Below, in pieces: positions 24,398 through 36,013 of a stretch of DNA of 64,000 nucleotides. The stretch is from Sarcocystis neurona. Lineage: Eukaryota; Apicomplexa; Conoidasida; Eucoccidiorida; Sarcocystidae. The DNA is taken from the NCBI GenBank assembly GCA_000727475.1, contig KL647291.1, positions 1,703,987 through 1,767,986 of the forward strand, given 5' to 3'. The stretch's first letter is position 1. Each line of letters begins with the position of its first letter. The notes under the pieces are model-generated. The model worked only from the letters and a program-made list of their open reading frames with translations, did no database searches and was not told the DNA's origin. Position numbers and translations under genes: made by a program.

Positions 24398-26351
24398 CTC
24401 CATCGTGTATGGGTGCAAGCTGGTAGGGATGAGAATTATAACGAAGCAGGACTTTTATTCAAAAAATTCTCAATCACACCAGCACCGTTTCTGAATCGCA
24501 GAGGTGTCGACGTGCCTACTGGTACTCGCTGGAAGGAGGCTGCAACGAACCGGTAGCCACACCTGCTCCTCCTTCACTGTAACAGCAACGTGCCTAGTAA
24601 TCGCAGCAGTATCAAATAGGAAGTGCCGCAGCAGCAGATCTGAAGCAGCGAAGCAGTTTCTACGGACTTAATTGCAACGCGGAGAAGGGGGTACACGGCA
24701 GCAGCGCTGCCACAGTAACGACCGAGGGCCTCTCTTTCAACAAGGAGCAGCCTCCCAAACGGGCTCAGGTAGTCACATACATATTAAACAGAGGCGACAG
24801 CGCCTGTGACGCGTTAGAGAAAGGGAAGCTTACATGCAGGACATCGCCCACCACGACAGACAATCCGACAGTCGCCGCGGGAGCAGAGACACCGAACACC
24901 TAAGAAAAGCGGTGAGGGTGCACAGCAGCAGCAAGTGCGCAACTGCCCTAGCAACACGTGCGCAGCAGCGTCAGCTGCGAAGGAGCAGCGGGCGCGTAGC
25001 TGCAGGAGGTGAGCTGCAACGGATAACAAAACCGGAGTGACCTGTTGCTGTAGAATATCTTACGGCAGCTGAGTGAGACTTTTCTCTTGCCACACATGCA
25101 GAGGCCACCCTATCGCCGGGGAATTGTGGTCCAGTCAATTCTTGTTGTACAGCGAATAACCGAAATCTAGAGCACAGGTTCTTATATCCCTACATTAACA
25201 TACATACGTGTATATGCGAACAGTGAGACGGTGTGGCCACCACACATACCCCAGCAATAGCAGTAACTGCAGCAGGTGGGGCAGCGCTAATGAGTGAAAG
25301 CAAGCGCGGCAGCAGCAGCAGCAGATTACAAACGCTGAGCGTAGGGCCACAAGGTGCACGCGTGGGCGACAGCAACAGCAGCCGCGACAGAAACTACAGC
25401 GCTAATATCTGTGCGGATCCGGCGTCCGTTCAACTGCGGCACGTGCAGGACGCGTGGTGTGGCAGCAGCAGCTGCACCTGAGCAGCGCAGCAGTGGCAAG
25501 ATGCCCTGCAGCAGCAGGAGTGCGCCCGCACATGCAGCACTGCCTCTACTCGCCCACGGACGGCAGACAAAACGAGAAATGAAGAATAAAGAACGTGTCA
25601 TAGCATCAGCGTCTCGCACGGCGTTTAATAACGGTACCAGCACTCCTGAACAGCAGCAGCACTTCTGAACAGCAGCAGCACTTCGAACAGCAGCGGCAGT
25701 CCCATGCAGTAGCAGCATAATTCGTGTGGGGTGCTGTGAAGCCCTCTGCACGCGGGCCTAGCAGCGGACTCTGGAGCGCCTGTGCTCCACGAGGTAGGTT
25801 TCAGTTAAAAGACGCGAACTACTGCCTCCGCTACTGCGGTGCTGCACGCGACGGATCTGCTACTACTTCTGCTGCTGCAGCGTCCAGTGCCGATCTCATC
25901 CTGCCGCCGTTGCTCTATCTACGCAAAACGCGCCTGGTGTCGCTGACGCTCTGACCACGCCTGCTCTGCTGACCGAGCTCTTGTTGCAGCATCCTTTCAC
26001 CAGTTGCTGCAGCTGCTGCTGTAGACTAGCCTGTGCTTTGCTGCTGCGGCTCCCGTTTGTACGCGTGGCCGCTGCTGCTCTGTCCTCCTCCTGCTGCTGC
26101 TGCCGCCGTCCTGCCGCAGGTTCTCCTCCTGCTGTAGCACTGCTCATGCGTACGCTGCTGCAGCAGTAGCTGCTGCTTTGTCTGTGCTTCTGCTGCTCCT
26201 GCAGTAGCCGTTCCTTGTCCTTCGGGAAGAAACTCCGTGCAGCCAGGTTGCTTCTGCTGAGGCACCTGCAGGTCCGGCGTACTGCTCTGCGATTCGGTGC
26301 TGTCTGCGTCGCGTTGCTGCTACCGCGTAGGTGCTGCTAGACAACGTTATT
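24398..26351. other. CAG/CTG-rich region downstream of alpha-SNAP, no gene resolved
   Basis: It starts with a short open piece to 24556 after the gap (frame ending in KEAATNR), which could be the end of an exon hidden in the gap. The remainder is scattered CAG (to about 25.7 kb) and then CTG (25.85-26.34 kb) triplets, readable as Ala/Gln/Ser or Leu/Cys in several frames. The last part is presumably the 3' untranslated region of the minus-strand alpha-SNAP gene. Confidence 0.5.
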
Positions 26352-27168
26352 TCACGACAAATCGACGTGTCCATCCTCGCCAATAAAAGCCTCTTCCGCT
26401 CCTTCGTCTCCTTCTTCGTCTGCTGCGGATCCGCCGTCGAGCAGCAGCTTGCGCTTTGCCCGCAGCAAGAAGTGAACCTTCCACGAGTCGAGCTTACTAA
26501 TTCTATCGTAGTCGTGCAACGCAGCCGTAAAAGCATCTGCGTCGCCCTCCTCCGCTGCTGCCAGCAACGCAGCAGCTAGCTGCCCCTCCCTACTGTTTTC
26601 CAGCCGCGGATCTCGCATATTATATCTTTCAACAGCAATCTTCGCAGACACAACATCCCCGGTCGACAGCAGCAGCAGTATCGCGCGGAAGAAAAAGTCT
26701 CGCGCACCTGGTCGGAGACACAGCAGCAACACCAAAAACGCATGCGCGGCAGCAACCCCAGAGACAGGAGACTCTTCAGCAGCCAAAAAAGTGTCAGCGG
26801 CAGCGGCAGCACAGACGCCAGCGAAACGAGCGGCTCTGACAACAGTAGTGCACACAGAACGTACGGCGGCGACAACAGCAGCAACCGCAAGGCCTGCTAG
26901 TGCTGCTGATCCGGCAACTCCTGCTGCTGCTGTTCCCGTGCGCAGCACCTTCGCCTCTCCCCAAGAGCAGCGGCATTCACCGACCAAACAAACGGGGTTG
27001 CAACAGGAGCAAAAGCAAATACATCCGCAGCAGCCTCCACGGTAATTCCGGACGGCTGACGCAAACGACAAAACTCTACGTCTCTGTCTATTTGTTTCAC
27101 TTTTTCTCTCCCTCAGTACGTCGTCACTACAAGAATAAACAGAAATACACACGCAGACATATATAAAT

Positions 27169-27199
<31 letters not shown>

Positions 27200-30100
27200 A
27201 GGCACACGTTTGTGTGAGAAACGCGGCCACCTGGACGTTCACACAGACGCCAGACTTAGTTCCCTGCGCGCATGCGCTCGCGAACGGTTTCAAAGAGTGA
27301 CTCGACTTACACGGAAGGCAGTCGACCAAAGAAATATGAGGAAAATAATGCGGCTAGCGTACCACAACACTACTTCGCCTGCGCGGAAAAAACTTCCCTT
27401 TACAGCTTCAGACGCTCACACAGCACACCCCTCGTACATCTGTACATAGCTCTCTCTCTACATGTAGCTGTTTGTCTCTCTTCCTCATATATATACATAT
27501 ATACACATATGTGTGTGGGTATATCTATATATATATATATATATGCGCTCACGCAAGGATACAGCAGTGCACGAACACTTGCCACAGTCCTCCCTTCATG
27601 ACTGTTAACACACATCTACATGCGCATATGCATATATATATATACATACATACATGTACACACAGATTTGTCTATGTAGCCACGACGAGGTGGACCTGGT
27701 CTGCAAATATATATATATATATATCTATATATACATACGTGCACATATATATATATATAGATAGATAGATAAACAGCCATATAAACACGTACACGTTTTT
27801 CTTCTCTATGCGAGAGACACGTCTGCACGAAAGTGTACGCTGGAGAGGCAGAGGTGGACGTAGAAACCGCTGCGCAGCTGCGGGAGAGAAAAGACACGGC
27901 GTATACGAAGACCTACTGAACTGAAGAAGCTCGCTTTTCGTCGCTTTCTCCCCTTCTTCTTCGTAAATTCGTATAGCTTCATGCAGGAGAGAGTCGTCCC
28001 TGGCAGCGAGCTCTGCATATTTTACTCTGCATTGGGAACAGGCGCTTCTGCCGTAGTCGTCGAGGTCATAGGCTTCAGCCGCCTTCTTGTAGTAGTACAG
28101 CGCACTCGCTTCCTGCTGCTGTGCCTGCATCTGTCTTTCCTCGTGGTGTTGCTGCCGCTGCAGGGGCTTGTGCAGCAACTGTTGTTGCTGTCCTCTGCTG
28201 TGGCTGTCCGCGCGCCCTGCCACCGGTGACATCCGCCCGCCGTCTGCTTCCTTGAACACATTGCGTCTGCTGCTGCTGCTGCAGCTGCTGCTGCTTCTTC
28301 CGGGGGATCCACCCCACGACTGCTGCTGCCCTTCCGGCTGCTCGTGCTGTGGCGAGGGGGACGCCCCTAGAGAAGTCTGCTGTCTTTCGGTTGCAGCAGC
28401 AGCGAGCGGCTCTGCCTCCAGCATTTCTGCAATGCTGCGATAAACTTTTCCAGCCGAACCCCACCGTCCCAGTCGAATATACGTCGCAGCTGCTGCGTCC
28501 AGCTGGTCCCGGGCTCCTTCTGTGTCGACTCGCTTCAACGTGCTGCCCGCCTCCACCAGTAGCGACGCAGCTGGACAGCCCACACAAGCAACAGCACCAG
28601 TAGCGCTCCACCAGCAGCGCCTTGCGCAGCGGGCGCAGCAGGGGCCGCGCAACAGCAAATAAGGCAGCAATGACACGTGCTGCCGCAGCACTAGAACCAG
28701 AGGCACGGGAAGCCGCCGAAGAGCCGCCGCACGTGCTGCGGCTGAAGCAGCAGCGTGAATCTCTCAAAAGCAGCACCAGCAGCAACAGACCCGGCACCTC
28801 AACAAGAACCTACGTTGGCGGCATGTGAACCAGCAGAGTTCGCAGCAGCTCTCACAGCAACGGACTTCGCAGCAACAGCTTCCGCAGAAACACGTATGCA
28901 GTCGAAAATGTAGCAGGACCGACAGCAACACGACTCACAGCTGCAGAAGACTGCGGTACCATAGCAGTTGGAGCAGCCCCGCAGCGTCCCCCCAGCAGCA
29001 GGGGGGGCAGCTGTAAAAGACACGGAGCCGTAGCTGCAGCTGTCGCAATTTACAGCAGGTTTCCACACATACATGCCCGTGCGGAATGAAAGAAGACGAC
29101 ACGCGTGCAGCCACTTTCTCTATTAATTACTACTAATAGAGACGCATGCGTTCACATCTACTTAGTACCAGTCTGTGTGCGCACACGTACATGCGCATAT
29201 TTGACCCCATACATCACGCAGGACAATTTACAGGCTCTTACGTGCATACACACACACACACGTACACCTTACAAACACGTACATATACATCTATGTAGCG
29301 CATAGCACTGTACGAATAGCGCAGTGCCCTCTTCCTTTCCGCCACGTACACATGGAAACATAAACCTCGTGGCGACAGTTTCTTGAAAATGTATATACAC
29401 GGTGTGTTACCGTCCGCGCGTATTACCCACCCTTCCTTGTGCGAGTCATCTACATCTTCTTCTGTACACACAAACTGCGCACGAGAACGAGAAGGCGACC
29501 CTTGACAGCTCCCCTCTTCATCTGCATGTAGACACGTACACATGTATACACTTATCTATTCATACGTGGCGATCCAGGTGAACAGAAAAAGGCAGGAAAA
29601 GAGAGTAGAAAATATTTTGCTGGAGACGCGAAAGGTTGTCTACACTCTTTATGCGCAGAAACACACCAGCGGATCATCTGTGAAACGCCAGACATATAGA
29701 ACGAGAGACACAGAGTGAAGGCTGACCGCGGGGTTCATCGCCGGCGCGTTGCGCTGCTGCTGCTGCTCGCGCGTACGCTTCGGCAGCGCTGGTCCACTTC
29801 TTCGTCACTTTATATCTCTGCAGCAGCAGCCGCATAAACATCTCCCCACACACACACAGAAGCCCTGGTGGACGCGCCTGCCTCTTCAAAAGTCATAGAC
29901 TCACAGATGGCTGTAACCGTCACCACAGAATCGTCTGTATGCCCATAAAAGCGCGTCGTAAGATGTGTAGTATGTACGGGCCTACCTATCTACCTATACA
30001 CATATATACGTACATATATGTATATGTATACATATATGTATATATATATACGCAAATATGTGTGGACATATCACCACATACGTATACATATGTACAGGCG

Positions 30101-31372
30101 TAGAGACACATATATACGTGTATATGTGTGGATAGAGAGCTAGACGGGAACTGAGAGAGCGGGTTGTCTGTATGTGTATAGAGTGCCCACTGGTGCCTAC
30201 ATATATACGTATGTATACGTATACAGGCATTCACACACACATATACATACACAGGTACATACTAACACATGCAAACATATACATATCTATGTACAGACAT
30301 ATACAGATATATATACGTACGCATGCACAGGTAGGAAGCCTGAGAATGACCAAGAGAGTGAATTCTCTGTATTCGTGTGGAGTGCCCGCAGTTACACGCG
30401 CCACAGCAGCAATGCCAGCAAGTTCCTTAGCAGCCGACGTGAAGTAATCCACGAGGCACTTCCCTCTCTCAATCTCTCCCTACATGCAGGTACGTGTCTA
30501 CATACATAAATGTGTACCCATGCAAAAGTGTTGTATATATATATATATGGGACGAATATACGTATGAATATATGTATGTGCAATTGTACATACAGATAGA
30601 TATGAAAATGCACATACGTCTACATATATGATCTATCTAGTTGCATGTATATATATATATACATACATCATATAGATACATACATATGTATGTATACGTA
30701 TATAGAGGTATGTCTATATAATTTGTATATCTACATGACTCTATGTATATGTATATATGTGTATACACGCAGAGCCACTAGACGAAGACTGCACGCATGT
30801 CCATTAACGGACGTTCACGCTGTGGTCGCCAAAGGGGTACAACAGGTTCGCGAAGGAGTCGCGCGAGGAAAGTGCAGCAGCAGCGTATGTGCGAGAAGCC
30901 CTAAAGGCAGCAATGGAAGAAGCTCCTACGTTTCCATCCGCTACGGGCAGGACACGAGACCGAGACGCTGCTGCTCAGGATGGCCCTGGAACCAGGATAA
31001 GTCCAAACACGAGCACGCTACATACATATATATACATGCGTATATGATACGTATATATGTATTTACATATATGCAGGAATACTCGAGAAAGGGACTTGCT
31101 GCGCGTCCCGTGCACGTATAGCAGAGACAACGGGGAAAAGACACGGAGAGAAAGAGAGACAAAACCCCTTCTGGCGGCCCTGGCTGATGGACACGTGTCT
31201 GTGTGTGTGCGTGTGTGAGTACCTGAGCAGCCTGCATGTAGCAACTGCATGCAGCATCGGGATCTGCACCACGCCCAAGAAGACTGCTGAAGAATCCAGG
31301 AGAACGCATGAGTGCGTCTCCGCGCCGCAGCAGCGCCTGCGGGTCTTCCTCTCCCAGTCCCTGCTGCAGCAT
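26352..31372 (-). CDS. Alpha-SNAP (soluble NSF attachment protein), four exons
   Basis: Alpha-SNAP binds assembled SNARE complexes and recruits and stimulates the ATPase NSF to take them apart after membrane fusion. Minus-strand exons are 31372-31223, 29817-29727, 28570-27917 and 26707-26352 (TGA). Donors are GTACTC, GTCAGC and GTAGGT, and every junction is in phase, giving 1,251 bases and 416 residues (family usually about 290-310). Family landmarks in order: FFSSLLG near residue 28; a WTSAAEAY TPR helix in exon 2; VEAGSTLKR; YIRLGRWGSAGKVYRSIAE; the run around AEAYDLDDYG; ending in exon 4 with AKIAVERY and LDSWKVHFLLRAK. The acidic tail ends VDLS, so the penultimate Leu needed for NSF stimulation in animal alpha-SNAP is present. 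An insertion of about 97 Gln/Ser/Gly-rich residues (about 137-233) splits the TPR array. CTG/CAG tracts and microsatellites fill the introns. Confidence 0.9.
27169..27198. repeat. (CA)n microsatellite in alpha-SNAP intron 3
   Basis: About 15 CA units with one G interruption near the end. It lies between exons 3 and 4 of the minus-strand gene, so it is (TG)n in the transcript. Confidence 0.9.
27488..27775. repeat. Cluster of (AT)n and TATG-type microsatellites in alpha-SNAP intron 3
   Basis: Several runs of TA, ATAC and GATA units occur within 300 bases. No coding sense. Confidence 0.8.
29990..30770. repeat. TATG/TACG microsatellite cluster in alpha-SNAP intron 1
   Basis: The stretch consists of ATAC, GTAT and TATA units. 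Two diverged copies of a unit containing GAGAGNG.....TGTAT.....AGAGTGCCC lie near 30145-30205 and 30336-30400, about 190 bases apart, suggesting an old duplication inside the intron. Confidence 0.6.
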
Positions 31373-34300
31373 CTTTTCTTCCAAAAAGCTGCAACAGTAG
31401 CATGGACAGCAACAGCAGCACAGCAACGTCAGCAGCAGCGGCAGCACAGGAGCAGCAGCGGCAGCACGGGCGCAGACGGGCACAAGCGACAGGAAAAAGA
31501 TACCTGTCAGCAGCGGCGCCATCACGGTGACAGCCGCCCCCAGCACGAGCAGCAGCAGGACGCCCTCGGGAGCAGCAGCAGCAGGGCTCGACAGGACAGC
31601 GGCAGCAGCAGTGGCACTTCCAGCAGCAGCACAGCAACAGAAGACTGTGTTTAGTGACTCGGCGCGGGGCGAGATTCTCACCACGACCAGCAGTCCCAGA
31701 CCTCTTCCAGCCCATTTTAGAACGACAAACTCCGCACTATTCGTGTCCATTTGCTCCGACATCACGAGAAACGCATGCGCGCATGCACAGACCTACATCT
31801 GCCAGTATTAACGTCCACGACTGCGCGCAAGGCCCGCACTCGCCGTCGCACCCGCTTCTACACTTCTACACACATGCAGCGCATTACACATACATATGTG
31901 TACCGGTATACGTGTCCACATATATACATATATATATAGAAACGCATGCGCATGCACAGACCTACATCTGCCAGTATTAACGTCCATATATATATATATG
32001 CGCCTACACACATGGGCAGGACGCAGAAATCTACACATACATATGAGGTTTCTGACTTTCACGTCCATATATACATGCCAACGCAGAGAGACAGAAAGAG
32101 GGCGCGTACACAGAAGAGAATCCCCATCCTTCTCCTGATCGCCAGATAAGCGACGACTGCTGCGACGCTAGCAGCAACTGAGAATTGCTGAGTGTATATA
32201 TGTGTATGTGTGTATACACGTGGGAGTACCATATATATAGAAACATGAGTATACACCGACGTATTGAGAGTTTCACAGCTGCTGCCAAAGCTGTCGAGGT
32301 GGATGCGATGCGAAAGATGAGAGAAGACGCAAAGAAATCAAGAAGATACGAATAACACAGAAGTTCACATATGTGTATATATATATTTATATATATGTGC
32401 GAAGAGACCGGACGAAGCGTGTTGGTGAAGGGGCCGCACAGGGAGCCACAGATGGTCGCTGACACCTCCGCGCGCCCCAACACACCTACACGTCCATTCA
32501 CGTGTGTGCGTGCACATATATATACATTCATAAACAGAGATGCATGAATATACATGTATATATAATATAGATATATCAACCTGTATTTGTGCGCGTATTA
32601 TCTGTATATACGTATATATAAATATATGTACATTTGGAGGGTTGTACACGTGTGAGTTGATAGGCACCTCCCTATGTAACGGTCTCCTTATACACATACA
32701 GAGAGAGGAAGCGACCAGGGAAAAGATCGAGACGCGCGAGTTGAGAGAGGATGTACCACGCGCTGGCAAGACCGGTTCAAAAAACTGTCGCAGGGGGAGC
32801 TACCACATACGTGTGTCCTCTGGTGCTGGTCGTGCTCCTCGACGGTAGGGGACGACACAGCAAGCAGCCGTCCGTCTTGCTCCTCCTGGTGTTCCTGTTG
32901 CTGGTGCTGCTCCTCCTCCTCCTCTTCCTTGTACGGCCGCCACTGCTTATACCGCCTACAGCTGTTGCCGCTGCCGCTGCGTGTCCTGCTGATGCTGCTG
33001 GTCTACTGCTGTTGCTGCTCCTACTGCTGCCGCTGCCGCTGTTCCTGCTGCTGGTCCTCCCTGCCGCTGTCGCTGCGCTTGCTCGTCTCACTGCTGTTGC
33101 TCTTTCCGCTGACGCGTCTCCTCTCCTCCTGCTGCTCCGCGCGCGCTTTTGGCCGTCTGTGCTGCTGCTGCTGCTGCACCTCGCGCTGCTGCTCGTCGTG
33201 TTGCTGCTCCGCGTTCAACTGCAGCTGCGGCTCCTGCTCCTGTTGCAGTTCCTCTTGTTGCTTGTCGTGCCGCCTCTGCTGGTTCTGCTGCTGCTGCTGG
33301 CCCTCCTGTTCCTGCGGTGCACAGACTCCAGAAGAGAGCGTGGCCGGCTGCTGCTCGCTGCTGCTCTAGCCGCTGCCAGGCGGTCCTTGGACTGCTCCTG
33401 CAGCCCCCCCCAGCTTCCCCTGCTGCTGCCGCTTGTGTTACTGCTCTTGCTGCTGCCACAGCCGCTCCTGTGTGTGGCTGCTTCTGCTGCCGCTTCTGAA
33501 AAGGTATTCCCACTTGAACACTGCTTGCGGCTCTGCTGGTGCTGCTGGGCGGCGCCTACTTCCGCCGTTGCCGCCGACCGCCTGTCCCTTGGTGGCCACG
33601 AAGTTTCTCCTGCTCTAGTGTCTGTATGCTACTGTTTGTCGCTGCAGCAGTTGCTGCTCCTTGGGAGCTGTATGTAGCCAGTGTTGCTACAGCTCGACCA
33701 CTGCACATGCTGCTGCTGCTGCGGCGCGCGCCGCATTTCCCACTGCCGCGCTAGTGGAGTATGGTGGCCCGGTTGCCTCATGAATTGCTTCTAGTGGCTT
33801 GCTCTTTTTCTGTTGCTGCTGCTGCTGCTTCGCCTGTTGCTGCACTTGATGTTAGCACTGCGCTACCGCGCGTCTGCTGTTATCAAGCTTCTGCTGCTAC
33901 CGTTGCAGGCGTGCTGGTACAAAGAAGCGACGCGCCGTTTTTCCGCAGTCATCACGCATGCGCGGCGCAGCAATTGTGGAACTTCACTACGGGAGCAGCG
34001 TTCAAAGCAGTAGAGAGCCGCGCTGCAGCGGTAGAGTCTTGTAGTAGCAAGGCCAGAACCGCAGCAGCTGGGCAACGGCAGCAACTCAGACGTTAACACA
34101 GCAGCAGAACACCACGAGATAGCAGCAGCAGTGGCGGATCAACAGGATGAGCGGACGCCTGCAACAACAGTAGGTCAGCAATGGAGCAGAAGAAATCAGA
34201 GAGGAGAGGCTGCTGCAGCAGCGACCCACACATAAAACAAGGAGAAGAATCTGTACTGCTGCTCCTGTTGCTGCTGCTGTTGTTGCAGTGTGCTCCTAAT

Positions 34301-36013
34301 GAGAAAACTGCTGCCGTCACTGCTGCTAGTCATTGATGCTGTTCCGCTGCTGCTGCTGCTACTAGGCAGGCTACAACTTATCCGCTCCTCCTGGTGTTGC
34401 TGCCCTGACGGCTTCTGCAGCTGCAGCAGCTACAAGTGTGACTCCTGTACGCCCCCTTGCTGCTGGAGTCCTACTTCGGGCGGGTCTCTTCCCCTGGGTC
34501 GCGCTGCTATTGTTGCTGCTGGTACTGCTGCAGCGAACATGCAGCTACTGTCCTCACCTGCTACTGCGCTTGCTGCAGCTGCGGCAGTGGTGGCCAGTTT
34601 TCCCGGTGTTTCTTCTTCTTCTTGCTGCTGCTGTCTTGGCGACTGCCCTCCTGCGGCTGCGGTTGCGAGAGATAGAAGAACGCAGAAAATCGAGGCAGAG
34701 GAAGGTAGCAGCAGACGTTCCACAGATGCCGCTGCTACAGAGTTTTTTTTCTTCACGGAAGCGTAGGACGACAGCTAGACTGCCTAAAGCTGCAGCAGCA
34801 AACGCGGTTCTCGCCGCTACTGAGTTGTTCCTGCGGCGACAGCTGCTGCAGCTGTTGCCGGTGCTCTTGTGTACTGCCGTGGCGACTGCTGGGCTGCCGG
34901 TGCTGCCGTCTGCTGGTGCGCTGCTGCTGCAGGCGCCACTACCACACACGGCACGGAGCCGAAGTCTGTCGGTGGTTCGCAGCACGCGCAGCAGCGGCAG
35001 CATGCGCGCAGACGACGCATGCGGCAGCAGCCCATTGTACTGCTGCTGCTGCTGCGGCTGCAGCAGCCAAAGGAACAGAAGTGGAAGCAGAGCCACAAAC
35101 AGAAGCACATCAGAAGTCGCTGTTTCAGCAGCAGCTGACTATGACAGCAGCAGCCCCGCTTTTGTTAGAAACGACTCACAGCAGCAGCAACGACACACCA
35201 GGCAAGTAGTGCCGGGCAGCACAGGACGTAGCAGCTGCTCAGTCCCAGCACACAGGCGTCACACCCGCAGCAGAATAACGATAGCTGTATCCGAGCAGCA
35301 GCAACAGCAGCAGAAAGACGCAAGGATAGCAGGCATCTTCCCACACAGAAGAAGCGCCTCGGCAACAGGTAGACGACCCTCTCTGCTGCAGAAACAGTAG
35401 GACAGTTCGTGCCGCCGCCACTTCGCAAGTCACACACAGGGCTTCCGCGGCGGTATCTTGGACAAACAGTAGCAGCAGCAGCAGCCAGCCAACAGCAGGA
35501 GCGCCTGCAGCAGCAACTGCAGCTGCAACAGCAATTGCAACAGCAACTGCAACAGCAACTGCAACGGCAACTGCAACAGCAAGTACAACCGCAACTGCAC
35601 CAGCAACTGCAACAGGGGCATGAGCCAAACCAGCTGTAGAACAGCAAGAACAGCAGCAGCAATTGCCACGGCAGCAGCCATACCAGCAGCAGGACGAGCA
35701 ACCGTACGGTAGGCAGGGTCGACAGCCGCAGTAATAGAGGAGTTTGCAGCACCAACAGCAACAGCAAGAGCATAACAGAGCCGCGTTCCCCGGCCGAGCA
35801 ATAACAGCAGCAGCACCAGTAACGGCAATTCTCCAGCAGCAGCCGCAGCGCTGAGACTCCAGGAGCAGCAGCGGCACTCTTCAGCGGAGTTACCCGAGCA
35901 ACCAGCGCACCCGCCGCGACAGCAGGAGCAGCGGCACCCACCGCAGCAGCCGCAGCCTCTACATGCACAGGAGCCGCAAACATCGCTGAATCGCGTAACG
36001 GAAACCTCTGCAG
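31373..36013. other. Large CAG/CTG triplet block upstream of two divergent genes
   Basis: Triplet arrays change orientation several times on the plus strand: CAG at about 31.4-31.65 kb, CTG at 32.87-33.9 kb, mixed at 34.0-34.9 kb, CAG at 35.0-36.0 kb. Long frames on both strands (for example 32751-33677 and 34438-35400 plus, 35165-36085 minus) are poly-Leu, poly-Cys or poly-Ala and look like consequences of the repeat. A frame near 34.6-34.75 kb (around REIEERRKSRQRK) has more coding character and could be a real exon. Promoters of alpha-SNAP (leftward) and of the 36-40 kb gene (rightward) should lie here. Confidence 0.5.
31767..31986. repeat. Direct repeat pair, unit about 49 bases, spacing about 171
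   Basis: The block starting AGAAACGCATGCG and ending ATTAACGTCCA occurs at 31767-31816 and again at 31938-31986, differing mainly by a two-base GC indel. Apart from AT-microsatellites the intervening sequence differs, so a segment duplication or a mobile remnant is possible. Confidence 0.85.

Noticed and set aside
23771..24556. Open frames crossing the N block on both strands
   Set aside because: They consist of undetermined residues and have no meaning.
27917..28570. The Gln/Ser-rich part of alpha-SNAP exon 3 as an unspliced intron
   Set aside because: No GT/AG pair flanking the insertion with matching phase was found by eye, and the frame stays open throughout; kept as coding, with a transcript check suggested.
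32751..33677. 308-codon Leu/Val-rich plus-strand ORF resembling a multipass membrane protein
   Set aside because: It is read from CTG triplets; all other frames over the same bases are also open and homopolymeric, and no non-repetitive block or splice context supports it.
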